This document shows, in pieces, positions 1-11,744 of a stretch of DNA of 59,828 bases (positions are counted from its first letter, which is position 1; each line of letters begins with the position of its first letter). A program made the position numbers and the translations under genes. Source of the stretch: Branchiostoma floridae (taxonomy: Eukaryota > Chordata > Leptocardii > Amphioxiformes > Branchiostomatidae); assembly GCF_000003815.2 (NCBI RefSeq), contig NC_049987.1, forward strand, positions 22,834,519 through 22,894,346, written 5' to 3'. The notes beneath the pieces are model-generated. The model made no database searches and had not been told where the DNA came from. It saw nothing but the letters and a program-made list of their open reading frames with translations.

Positions 1-2744
1 TGACAAACTGAGCTGTAGCAAAGCCACATTGTACTACCACTAGCTACTTGAAAAAGCATCATGCTTCATGTTAGTTGAGGATCATGAATTCTTTATCACT
101 TACCTAAACATTGTTAGTAAATCATTCTTGAAGTGTAATTGATTGCATTACTTCTATGTAGCACAATTTTCATCATTAGTTAATCTTGAATTCATCGTAT
201 TAATATTGAGCACATATTCTTCATTGCATAGTCGAACACCAGATTGAGCAAACGTCCTGCACATTCCCAACTATCCTAATTTACAGATAAGCATTGCCAG
301 AGTCCCCCCATGCAGACCCTCTGAAAGGTCCCCAGTTCAAGGCCTGTCCAGTCTGGAGTGGATTACTTCATCAAGTGTTGCACCTCAACAGGAAACAAGA
401 CTTAAAGGCCTCGAAATCTTAGACCTGAAACTTGCCTCAAGGAGCTGTGAAGCGATTATCCAATGAAGAAAGATTATCAGGTGCCAATAAACAAGGTATT
501 AAGTAACACAGGTGCCATGTAATGTGATATCTTAACTTAAGACAAGTCACTGAAAGACTGTTGAGGTCACCTGTATGCCTGAAGTTTGTTGGTAAAGTCA
601 ACCCTGAACTTGCACGGCAAGAACATGGCAGAAATACAAGGAAGTTTCAGAAGCTTAACACTGTGAATTGTAGGACTAAATGCAAATTCCCCAATTCCGT
701 ATTTTAATTTCTCAGACTTACTTCAGAAATTTGTTTGTTGTGACAGAAATAAATTTTGATCACTTTCAACTCGAAAATCTCAACTGTGTTAGATGTGTTA
801 GAGTGACAAATTTCATAACAAAAATTGACCAATTGGCAACTTGGCCTTTTCACATTTTCTCTGATTTTGCTTTAATTTCCCTAATCATGGTTGATAATGC
901 CCTGAGGCTCTTGTACTTACTAAAGACTTTTCTACAAGCTCCTGATGCATTCTAAGGCCTACAACAGAATCTGATACACTCTGCAAAACAATGGGAGGGA
1001 CCCCTATGGCACATAACTCAAGTTTAGAGTAGAGTAGATCTAGAGTAGAGTAGAGTTCTTCGGTTGGATTTAGGCGATATGTTCTCCTGAAATGCTGAAA
1101 TAAATAAACAAATAAACAAACACAAAAATTGAAAGCTGTAGACAGGGCTTCACAGCCTAGAGTAATTCCAGCTAGAATGTTTTTTAGTACATTATGTTTT
1201 CATGCAGTATTTCCAAGAAGCTCCTAGGCTTGCTCTGAAGGTGCAGTTTTATTAGTAATTGAGACATTCAAGAGGCACAGCTGTGGTATGATGAATGACA
1301 TCTTAACTTACTGTGGGTTATCTTCGGATCAGGACGTGTATGATTTCAGAAAACTTGATTTCCAAGCATAATTTCTGTGATCTCAGCTGGTTAACCAATA
1401 TAAGACCTTTGTTGCCCATGGCTTATACTATAAACGAGATGGAATCCAGTCTTGGATGTTTCTTATAATTTCTTTGAGAAGCTCCAACTGCAGATGTTTA
1501 TTATTAAGATATGTCTTGTTTGGTGGTATTTACAACATACAGCCTGCTCATGAGGAACTATTTTAGAGAGCTTCTTTAACAGTTTAATTAGCTGAGAAGA
1601 GAGAGATTTCAGTTTTAAGTGGTCCTGCAAGACTGATGGTCACAATTACTTCCCCCACTCAAAAATTAAGGATCTCATAGGAAATTGCTCTTAAAAACCG
1701 ACCTTTTCTTATAATCCTGGGCCATTGTAAGCTAGCGCCTTGTTTGTAGTACTACTTACTATAGCTGCGTTGTGGCATCTTACAATTCCCAAAGAAAATG
1801 GCAATACACATTTTGTATATTCAAATGAAATCTATCATAAAAAGTAATATATTAAGTTAAGTATATCTTTTTGTAGATCTTTTTTTTGTCAACTTTACCT
1901 GTTCCATGAGAACAAAGAAACAACTTTAAGAAAGGATATACAGTTTTATTTAGTACATCAGTTGGTCATACAAACAAATTCTGACTAGTCATCTCCTAAC
2001 ACTTTCTTATATCATAAACAAAGTAAATAATTACTTTACAAAGAGTGAGTTATATCTTTAAGTAATTATCAAAACGTGTGAAACGGTCCCTTCAGTACAT
2101 CACAAAAATAGAAAGAGATTTCTTTTTAGATACTCTCTTAAAACTTTCTGGTTAAAACTTAACACAGATTCATAAAACAGAGGAAATTTACAGAGTGACT
2201 TTGACATACGTTTTGTACTTATTTTTTAGGTAGTACAAAACATAACCTTAGAAGTACAATGTAGTCTCTCCAATTATCACTTTGAACCTCCAGTTATCAC
2301 TAATATTGGCAGTAATAGCCACAGTCTACACACCAGGTGTGGATTATTATGAGACCTTCCCTGTGGGAAACATATCTTAAGTCCAGGAGGAGTCATTACT
2401 TAAGTCTGCCTTGTCCACGATCTGGTTCTGGGGACTCGCATTCCTGTATTATTGACTGGTGTTTGAAGTTTGGAACAAGTGCTGCAGGCTTCTTTGATGT
2501 ACAAGACATCTTACTCAGCCAAGCACCGTAATTCCTACCATACTATACTGTGTATGATTATCAGCAATCATGTCATATACATGTATACTTAATTTTCCCA
2601 TCCCATGTACAATGTATGCTTTATAGCACAGACCTGTGAAGTTTTAACCAAACTGGAGGAAACAGGTTTCCTCCTGTAATCTAGCTAACAGCACATTTCC
2701 TTTACAGTTGATTCTCAGGATCTTTCTGACAACAATAGTACCTA
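1..2744. other. No gene recognised
   Basis: AT-rich DNA with no ORF or exon I can support. A short GAGTA/TAGAGTAGA-type simple repeat lies near 1025-1055. The small open frames at 680-955 and 2337-2531 have no recognisable domain, signal or splice context. Confidence 0.6.
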
Positions 2745-3333
2745 CCGTATATTCTCGAATAAAGTACGCACCCCAATTAAAGTACGCACCCCTGGTTTTG
2801 GACAAGTCTTAGACAGATCTTTGGGACTTAAAGGTAAAATGGAAAAACTCAAATAAAGTACGCACCCCTTCTCCACCAATTTTGAACAGACCTTGAACTG
2901 GATAAATTAAAATTTATGATGTTTTCCCCAGGTTATTTTGCATGAAATAACCTGCATTTACACTGTCATTGTCTCTATAAACTTGTGAATTGCCTACTGC
3001 AAATTATAAAAATCACTGTGAACTGGTAGAAAACCAGTTGTACAAGTCAAAGTCACTAACTCAAAAGGATTGTATGCAAATGCCAATCTTATGTAAATCA
3101 TGTTTAGACAATTTCTTTGTTTCATGTTTAGACAACTACAAGACAACAACAATGTGTATGTTTTGAAACATTACTAGAAGTGTAGCTCCACCTTGCTTTA
3201 TTTTAGGCTTTTTTACCATTTCTCTGTGCAGTAACCTCAAATAAAGTACGCACCCCAACTTTGGCAAAAACTTGCAGCACCTTTTCAATTTTAAAAAGTT
3301 AAAAAAGTGCGTACTTTATTCGAGAATATACGG
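2745..3333. mobile_element. TIR element, CCGTATATTC termini
   Basis: Both ends carry a 27-bp perfect inverted repeat beginning CCGTATATTCTCGAATAAAG. Internal copies of the AAAGTACGCACCCC motif recur near 2760, 2790, 2855 and 3240. There is no coding capacity, so this is a non-autonomous element. I could not define a clean target-site duplication. Confidence 0.7.
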
Positions 3334-3811
3334 GTAACTTGTACAAGTTTAGCACTTAAGTCTTCATTCCATAAATGACTGCATTCTCTACAACTTTTAC
3401 TAATACATGAATTTTGTTGAAACTCATATTCCTGACAGGTATAACTTGGAGAGAAAATAAGATACATGTACTAGTATGTATGTATGTACTATGTAAGGGA
3501 GGGCTTCCTTCGTAAGTGTGACAACACTCTGCCATGATGAAGATGATGTGCATGTACATGTAGTACACACATCCCATTCCCTATGCTTGACCAAGTCTTA
3601 ACATTAGCTCCCCATTTACTCCTATGCACTCCACCCTTATGCAAAAATACCCCAACAAACAATTGTCTCTTTCAACTCTTGGAGTGAATCAAAAACTGAA
3701 ACTGACCGTCTGTAGAGCAAACAACAGGAGCCATGAAAACGTGCAGGTGTTCAAATGGCAACAGTGATGTTTCAGGTGCTTACGCTTACACAGGTGTGTT
3801 AACAGGTGTGT

Positions 3812-5758
3812 TTACAGAGGGAACAGCAGGTACCCAGAGAAGGTACAGGTGTGTTTGAACCCCGCGATGACGTGCCCCGCGTGCAGCTGTAGCCAGACCT
3901 GGTCGCTTGCCGCCAGCTCGAGGATCACGCTGTTGCTGGCCGTGTCGTGGGTGTCGTCAATGTCATAATCGATGATGGACACCACCTGAATGAATGGATG
4001 GATTATTACATCATTGCAAGACACAATACAGTTTCAGCCTTCATTGGCAGTATGCTTTACAACTCAAAATGATTTCAAAAGATACAGACATAAGCAAAAC
4101 ATCAAAAACCTTACAATTCTCTCTTTTAAGATATATTTGTATGTAATCATTATTTTGTAAATGCTTAAAAACTTGTCTGAATGCTTTTTGGAGGCTCTAA
4201 CACCTTTTCACTGAGGAAGTCAATCAAGTGTCTTATTTTGAGCGGTTCTACATCTGAATTGCATTATCTGGTACTATTGTTTGGACCTGAGATTCTTGTC
4301 ATGGAGACTCACAAGGTTTAGCAGCAGCCATTTCGAGAAAGTCATGTGGCAAGGATGTATGTAGTTCATGTACATGTAACGATACATACCTCCTGTCCGT
4401 TGTGCAGCAGCTTGACCCACATGTTGAAGGAGGCGTAGTAGTCGTACCCGTGGAAGGCGAAGTAGTACGCTCCGTGTGCCGGCGCCGTGAACCGCCCCGT
4501 CGTCACGTTGTACCCCCCGCCGATGTTGGTGAAGACCTAAACGAGAGACATTCAGAAGATCAACAGCCTACTGTGGACCCAATGTCTGGAACAACCGACC
4601 ACCAAACACACGTACGGCTCCAAATCCGACCTACCTTAAGAGACTCTTCAAGTAAAAGTAATGACCAAAACGAACAAAAACTGAGCTTCTTGCCCTACTA
4701 TATGTTTTGTATCATGTAAGTGTAGTGATATAGGTTGATAGATTTATTAGGACTCGATGTGATCTGTATCTCTATCATATCTTATCTGACCCTCACCTCC
4801 CTCACGACCTCAATGAAAAGCGGCCTGTTGGCCAATTTGAGCTTCTCATGAAGAAACAAAGGTTCAAACAAACCTTGTCGAAGACGACGTCAGTGTCCTG
4901 TTGCACGTTCATGTCGACCGTCAGGCCTACCGAGAACGCCGCCTTGGTTACCATGGTGACCCCGGTACCCGGCTGTCCCGGCGGGCCTCTCTCCCCGCGG
5001 CTGCCCTTTGACCCCAAAACGCCCGGAATCCCCGGCGCTCCTGTCTTCCCCTTCTCTCCCATCATGCCTCTGTCACCCTTCAGGCCTGGCTCTCCGGGGG
5101 GTCCGATCGCCCCTGGCAACCCGTTGTTCCCATTGTTGCCATGGTTACCAGGGATGCCCGACGGCCCGGGTGTTCCGGGGTTGCCGGGGGGACCGGTCGG
5201 TCCCGGGTCGCCCTTCTGACAGGAGAAGACAGGCATTGTGGCTGCGTTGCCGTTCGCGGCCGCGTCACTCAGAGTGTCCTGAAGTTTATCCGACTGTCCG
5301 GTAGACATCCCTCCATTCATGAACAGCACCGGCAACATCCCGGTCATGCACTGAGAGTTCTCGGGGTGTTGTGTTTGCTTCTTGTCGTCAGATGTCTCAG
5401 GGAGTTTTTCGTCGTCCTTCTCCGTTTTCTTGATGAACGAATCGTCCTTGTACGGTCCTGTTTGAGGGATGTGTTTGAAGTACCGGCCGTCTCTGATCTG
5501 CCCCTGCTGACCCACGTAGTTCACACGTATGCTGTCCTCGTTTGAACTTGACCTGCCGTTGTCACGTACGCGCGCCCACTCCGCAATCTTATTGGCCGGT
5601 TTGTCGGCAGGATTTGCTGCCGAGATCCATGCCCACTCTCCATCGAGGAAGTGCCACTGACCGTCCGAGCCGGCCTGGGGTTCATTTTCAGACTGACCAC
5701 TGGACACTTCCCACTCCCCCCACATCAAGCACACCAGGAACACCCAAGCTGTCTCCAT
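3812..5758 (-). CDS. Secreted collagen-like C1q-domain protein
   Basis: Three exons on the minus strand: 5758-4874, 4536-4390 and 3985-3812, with GT-AG junctions and phase 0 at both introns, giving 401 residues. The protein starts [13 protein letters not shown], a signal peptide. A charged Asp/Glu/Lys-rich segment follows to about residue 180. About 28 Gly-X-Y triplets run from about 180 to 265. A C-terminal C1q/TNF-like domain spans the three exons and contains the typical [23 protein letters not shown] and FSGYLLFPL stretches. Proteins of this architecture are secreted, trimerise through the collagen helix and bind ligands through the C1q head; the ligand here is unknown. The start is the first ATG ahead of the signal peptide. 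The collagen part is GC-rich relative to its surroundings, as expected for Gly/Pro codons. Confidence 0.9.
4795..4870. repeat. Retroelement-like 3' tail fragment
   Basis: Contains the string AAAGCGGCCTGTTGGCC, then TTTGAGCTTCTCATGAA and a CAAA-rich tail. Related sequence recurs at 12143-12200 and 35573-35640, each ending in (CAAA)n or (TAAA)n. This looks like the 3' end of a LINE or SINE family. Here it abuts the 5' splice site of the first C1q exon. Confidence 0.5.
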
Positions 5759-6786
5759 GTTTCTTGACTTGAAGACTGACCTCCTTCTTTCTGCTGGAGT
5801 GATTTAGACGGTCTGTCTGCAGTTTGCTTTACAACGTCACAAAGTCTTGAAGTGTTCTTGTTCTCAACTTAACAGCTGTGCCAACCTAAAGGAGAACACC
5901 ATGTGGGCAAAGTTAACACTTTTTGTATCACACACGTACCAAATTTTCACCAGATGCTGTATACCTAGCTTGATACCTGTAGCTATGAACACTTCATTTT
6001 GTAGATATATATTAAGTTATAAAACTTTATAGACTGATATAATCTACATTTCCTTTCTTTATACACAAATACATCATGTATATGCACATATAATCATATA
6101 TGCACAAATTCATGTTTCTAATGAGTTTAGACAAAGCTTTGATCCGTCCTTACATATTTACCATAACAATAAGAACTCACTGTCTGGACTATGTTGCTCA
6201 TGCTAGCTTGACAATTTATCCTATATATACAACACCAATGGTCTGCATGCTTTTTCCACGAATCAGAATGAGCTATTTTGATACATATACCTGCAAACTT
6301 TTCTGTTGTTGTGACCCGTTGATAGATATGTCCAATTAAGGACTGGCCCTCATTTATTTTAATAAAAGTGATCTAGATTTTCCATTCAAACCTGGCAAAA
6401 TATACCCCTCAAACTAGGCAGTAAGTCTGTACAATTAATAATGAAGAAGAATACAACATTCTGAGCTTCTTACTTCAACTACCTGTCTCCAACCTCCCAC
6501 CCACAGGGTCATGACTAAAGTGACTCCACACCAGCAGGAAGTTATAAGCTGAAACCCAGATGGTTACTCTGATAATTGAGGACTGCCAACTTTGGGTTAG
6601 GCCCCGTGTTTTCCTGTATCGTTTCCACAGAAAACCACTTTTGTGTGTCGTTAGTAATCTTGCATTTCATAGACGAGGGAATAAAAATCTCTCAGACAAA
6701 ATTAGGACATAATGTTCTTTCAACAACATGATAAAAGGAGGCAGTGTTGTTTTTAGTCTGAACTCAGAAAAGTTGAAAGTAGGCCA
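5759..6786. other. Upstream flank of the C1q gene; no gene seen
   Basis: Likely holds the promoter and 5' UTR of the minus-strand C1q gene by position only. I see no TATA box or CpG island that I would defend. Confidence 0.4.
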
Positions 6787-6794
6787 TCCTGTAT

Positions 6795-8047
6795 GGGGGC
6801 CCCAAAGCCCTTTTCCGTAGAGCGTAATCGGCGGTTTTAATTCTACGTACTCCGTAGCGGGACCGTTCGAATTCAACGTAGAGCGTAATCGGTGCATTTT
6901 GCGTCGAGCGATATTGACCCCTTTAATTTAACGTATTACGTAGAAGCTAACCGGATTTTACCGTAAAACGTAATTCATATTAATTTTTCGTCAAGCGTAA
7001 TCAAAGTTTCATTAAACTTACATAGTCTACCGGCAAATTTACCCGCGAAAATGCTGGAAATTGCGTTTCAAAGGGTCCAGATTTCAAAATTTCGCCGGAC
7101 ATTCCTTGCTATGGCTCAACACTTCGGCACTGGACATGGTGAAAATATGTTGCGGGAGCGTCGTCCCCCAACTAGTAGAAATCTTTTTACCGACCTTAGC
7201 TTAGTTAACAAGCAAAATGTGCCCCTTAAAAAAAAAAGTTAAATGCAGGAAATGGCATTTCAGAGGGTCGAGATTTCAATTTTTCTCCGGGCGCCGGGCG
7301 GCCCTTGCCAAGGCTTGCGACGGCTTGGGCCTAGCCTCCGGCGCTCACGACTCTCCGGCGCTCGTCGCCCTCAAAGACGTTTCTCTGACAGAAATGTCAT
7401 TACATTGAGCATATGGTCTGCCAGCAAAATTTGTCCCTCAAAATGCAGGAAATGGTGTTTCAGAGGGTAAAAATTTCCAAATTTTCCCGTACCTACCTTG
7501 CGACAGTTCGACTGTTCGTGCTTTCGGCACTCGAAATCTGAAAATGATGTTTGGGGGCGTTGCCCAGCTTAAAGCTAAAACCATGTGAATTTCTAATTGG
7601 ATGCTATTTAACTTAGCTTAGTCTGTGAGCAAAATTTGCCCTTCAAAATGCTTAAAATGGCGTTTCAGAGGTTCAAGATTTCACAATATTCCCAGGGGAG
7701 CATGCCCCCGGATGCCCTAGGATTGTCGCGCCTCCGCTTTCGGTGCTACAAGTGCTGAAAATTACGTCACATAAGAAATTTGCTGTCGCCGCCTTTGGCC
7801 AGCAAGACGTCTTTAGAAGTTAAGTTTTAATCTTATTGATGGAATTATCGGTTTTGTTTAGATCTCATCTTCACATGTTCTGCCGTCGGCGGAGTTCAGC
7901 CAAAAGACAATAAATATTTGCATAATGCATTATGAAATTTCGTAATTTAGCGTAGAGCGTAATGAAACGTCCATAATTTAGCGTATTACGTAGCCGGCCC
8001 TCCGGAATTTAGCGTTGAGCGTTGTCGGTACCCCCCCTTGGGGGCCC
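6795..8047. mobile_element. Non-autonomous hAT-like transposon with internal repeats
   Basis: A 1253-bp element flanked by a perfect 8-bp duplication TCCTGTAT (6787-6794 and 8048-8055). The termini are GGGGGCCCCAAAG on the left and CTTGGGGGCCC on the right. Subterminal GCGTAGAGCGTAAT-type motifs occur repeatedly at both ends. The interior holds four diverged copies of a unit of about 190 bp containing AAAATGC..GAAAT.GCGTTTCAGAGGG (near 7045, 7240, 7445 and 7645). The same internal motif occurs in the elements at 15128 and 17944. No transposase is visible. Confidence 0.8.
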
Positions 8048-8055
8048 TCCTGTAT

Positions 8056-9054
8056 ATACAAGTGTGCCCTAAGTTTAGCCATGTTGCTTCTTGGTTTCTT
8101 AACATCATTGTCAAAGTTGGTAAGAGGAAAATGTCTTACCTTTCCCTGGTGAATTGAAGGTTTAAGTTGTTTTTTTTCAAAGTTGGAAAGAGGGAAATGG
8201 TCCTATACCTTTCTTTGATGAAGACTTCTGTTTTCTTTGATCCAACTATCTTCTTTAATTTCAGGCACTCTAAAAGGTTGAAAAACGACTGACCATCTTG
8301 TAGGAGTTATAAACAGTTGTGCTTTTTTGCTTTTTACGGTTTCTTAACATTATTTCCAGAGTAGATCACATAGAAAATGTGAACCTAAAGGTCTTACCTT
8401 TCTCTGATTTAGTTATCAGGTTTTCGTTGATTCCAACAATCTTGTATGTTGTAAGTCCAGGTTCTTGTCCTTATCAGTACAGACCAGAGATGCTGCAGTC
8501 CTTCCAACTGCCCCTGTGGAAATTCCTAGACTACAAATAACCTTCCTGTCCCCACAAGTTTCCCAGTAGGGTCATTAACTCCTGGGGAAGGCAGGTCCTA
8601 ATTAGCTGAAAAGTTTTCTGGACTGTACCATTGCTGTTAGGAGGGGGTTGCACAACTTCTGTATTATATGAGCAATTTTGCAGGCAAAGCTTGTGTGAGT
8701 GTATCCACAATAAGTGACTGTTCACTGTTTCTTGGATCTGTCTGAGAAAATGTCTGTAATCCAGTTGTAGATGGGATGTTGCATAGTTTGGTGTTGTAGA
8801 GTCTTCTTGTAGAGTGAGGTCCAGAGGGTCTGGATGGGGGATGGGGTGACAAACACTTTACACTTATTTCAAAAGAACCCCCTATGTATTTCCCCAAAAT
8901 CAGTGAAAGCATTTGCACAAGATTTTGCCTCCCTACGATATACTCGTACATTGCATAAGACGGCTTTCCCTACGAACTACGAGAAACCAAATAGGCTGCC
9001 TGTGTATGCCTTACACTTTAGTTACAGAAAAGAGCATTTAGACCCTCTGTAGAA
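8056..9054. other. No gene recognised
   Basis: Two loosely similar stretches containing TTTCTTTGATCCAAC or TTTCGTTGATTCCAAC (near 8150-8260 and 8330-8440) suggest an old local duplication. No exon or known repeat end was identified. Confidence 0.45.
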
Positions 9055-9253
9055 TACTGTAAAATGTATTTAAGTTCGCGGGGATTTAATTTTACTGAAT
9101 TTTCGTGGTGGTTTTAAGTTCACGGTAGCACCATGCACTGTAGTCTCTACCTGTCATGGAAAAATGTTCGCGGTGGTTTTTAACTTGCGGTGAAGCGGTC
9201 ACCGCGAAAACCGAGAACATTAAACCACCACGAAAGTTTCTGCATTTACAGTA
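9055..9253. mobile_element. TACTGTAAAT MITE, copy 1
   Basis: Ends TACTGTAAAATGTATTTAAG and TGCATTTACAGTA. The interior has TTCGCGG motifs and a palindromic core around the sequence CCATGCACTGTAG. It is one of five copies in the window, with TA at both termini, as expected for a TA-targeting family. Confidence 0.85.
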
Positions 9254-9849
9254 TAGAGAGAAGCTCTCTTGCAGCAAGTGGTCAGTATGGAATGCCCACC
9301 AGTGTCTGGCCTCCATCTGGCCCAAGGTGTAACCCGAGTAGAGGTAATGAGGCTCTCAGTCTCAGCCTGCTATTAACCCTTAATTACATCAATCCCTACT
9401 TCTTACTACTAGAGAAATTGTCAACATACTTCGTAGTCTGGAGGGCACTGATGGAATATGTATAATTGAGTGAACTTGGTGAAAAAAGTCTATAAGAATT
9501 TTTACCAATTGAAATTTTCAATATGTAAAAATTCTTCTCAATCAGTCAATGGCAGTTGCTTTGGTGAGAAAAGCTAGAAATGGCAGTCCATAAAAAACTT
9601 GGGGTAACCTCATCCGGTAATAAATAAAGGGCAGAAAGGGTCAAAGGGGGAAAGGGTGTAGCCTCAAATTTTACTTTAGTATGAAAAGCCTTTACTAAAA
9701 GGTAGTTTCAACTTTCAATTGCCACAGCCAACATGTCATACTGTTAGTAACAGTTATAAAGCGAAGTTTTCAGCGGTAAAAAAACAAGGTCAAATATTCT
9801 GATTTTTTTGCTTTGGAGGGAAAGAAACAGATGCCGGATTTTTTTTTTT
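9254..9849. other. No gene recognised
   Basis: Unassigned AT-rich DNA between two inverted-repeat elements. No exon, RNA gene or repeat terminus could be supported. Confidence 0.45.
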
Positions 9850-10706
9850 GAGCGAGGCTATTGACACACCCAGTGATAGAAACCACCAAAATGAGGAAAT
9901 CTTACGATTATATTTGACAATCAACACTCTGAAAAATACAAATGGCATCCTGTGTCCATTATCAACCCAAAATACGATCTTTTTCACGTGTTTACGGCAC
10001 AATTTTAAACATCGGAATCTGCTATCATATAGGGTGCTAGTTTTACTGTCACCGCATGTGATCATGGCAGCCATGTTGGATCGGTTAGGAACACGTTTTC
10101 AGCTGTGTTTACCGACGAATTCCTGCCATATTGGAGAATTTTCGGCCTCAAAACTTATATCACTAAGGAAGCGAAGTTATAGTTGTTGTTTTACCTCCAA
10201 TATTTTTAATGTGAAAGAAATATTCTTCCGAGTCGCTGCCGATAGCGCCGGAACCACACGGCCGAAAATTATGACATGTTTTGTGGTCAGTGTTATTTTT
10301 GGTTTATATTGTTAACAGAAACTTTAAAAGTTGTTTATATATAAAATATTCTTATATCAAATGGATATTTGAAAAGGGACAAGAAAAATTGAAAAAAAAA
10401 AAAAATTAAAAAAAACTCCGGCGCGGACTCGAACCGGGTCGGAGCTGGTATCATGAATTCCCGAGTCAACGCTCTATCCACTACGCTACGTCATACATAC
10501 ACGATGAAGGCTGTATTATTAGGTATCCAGATGTAGGGCATAACTTGAATACGTCCGTTCATTCCAAGATTCAAAGATTCCAATGTCTAATCTTCCGAAC
10601 AATGTCTAATCAACTATTGCTTGTGTAAAATATTGCCGGAAAGGCATGTTACAAGCTCTGATTGGCTGACTGGCATCTCGGTGTGTCAATAGCCTGTTTG
10701 GCTATT
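9850..10706. mobile_element. Inverted-repeat element containing a tRNA-like segment
   Basis: The ends share AGGCTATTGACACACC (near 9856) and its reverse complement GGTGTGTCAATAGCCT (near 10680-10695). The interior includes an open frame of 155 codons (9848-10315) with no recognisable domain, and a minus-strand tRNA-like segment. The boundaries are approximate and no target-site duplication was established. Confidence 0.45.
10416..10492 (-). ncRNA. tRNA-derived sequence (pseudogene or SINE head)
   Basis: Read on the minus strand, a box-A-like TAGTGGATAGAGC is followed by a box-B-like GGTTCGAGTCC at normal spacing. A long T run, a possible Pol III terminator, follows. The two acceptor-stem halves do not pair and the T stem has a mismatch, so a functional tRNA is unlikely. 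Confidence 0.5.
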
Positions 10707-10739
10707 GGCACACAGCGTTTTTTTTTTAGTAAGATTATT

Positions 10740-11744
10740 GATAAAACCATTACGTAATAACCGAGGGTGCATGTCATCTATAAACAAATAAGAAAAGACT
10801 GAGTCAGGCCTTATACATCAGGAACCGTACACCTGAAATGTGTTGAGAAGGTGACCAGGTTAAACTGTACAATGTTTACAGCCATAACAATCACTCTAAT
10901 GCTGTTAGGACTGGGGAGTTGGGAGGTATCAGTAAAGATTGGAACAAGATGGTGGGACAGGGCAGCTCCAAGATGAGCCATTAACAGCCCCTCAGGGTCT
11001 GGCTATCCCTTACAGTCTCAGCATGGGCCAGCAACATGCTTGGTGGGCAGGGAAGGATACTGTAATTCTGAAAATGTTTGCATTGATTTTATGTAGTACA
11101 CAATTTTCCCAGTGACTGCTGAGCCCCAACCTTAAAACTACTGAAGTTATCAATGCGGTACTGACTACCATACAGTACATTATTTGACCATAGTGTTATT
11201 GCAAACTTACAATACAAACAACTTGAAAGCAAATGATACTTTTCCACTTAAACTTTAAAGCTTTCTGGAAATCATTGCAAACTTAAAGGCATTTACAGTA
11301 CTGTACTCTCCAAGCAGTGGTTGGATGAGGGGAAGTCACTGTCAGTGATAATTTTTGTGAGCATAAACCTACCGTGACAATTTCAATATTTACAGTATGC
11401 TTCAAGCAGAGGTTCGGGTGAGAATTTTTGACTTCTGCCCCATTTTATACTTTACTCTGGTAGCTTGCCAGGGGCCTATTGGTCAGAATTCAGGGGACCC
11501 AGTCAGACACCATTTTGATGCATTGATTATCGGTCCAGGTTAAAAATCTGCTTGGAAGGCAAGACCCGATTTTAAGCAGGCTAATGGCTTAAATCTCAAT
11601 CATTTTTTAACCATCTGCCTATTTTCCTTTTAGATTATGATTGAAAAAAAAAAAATACAAATAGATGCTTAGCAACCAGAACAAGCCAAGGGATTGAATC
11701 AGTATTCTAAATTGTTGTTTAAGTCTTTGTTTTCTTGTTTACAG
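10740..11744. other. No gene recognised; repeat fragment
   Basis: The stretch 11400-11530 resembles 17226-17345 (CTTCAAGCAGAGGTT and GGGGCCTATTGGT shared), so part of it is an old copy of the fold-back element at 17085. An open stretch starting ATGTTTACAGCC near 10871 has a hydrophobic N terminus but no splice support. Upstream exons of the plus-strand gene that follows were not found here. Confidence 0.4.

Noticed and set aside
4848-5545. Plus-strand Pro/Gly-rich frames over the C1q gene
   Set aside because: Antisense shadows of the collagen Gly-X-Y codons.
9848-10315. 155-codon open frame
   Set aside because: Lies inside an inverted-repeat element, has no recognisable domain and has biased AT-driven composition.
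10416-10492. Functional tRNA gene
   Set aside because: Box A and box B are recognisable, but the acceptor stem does not pair and the T stem is mismatched.
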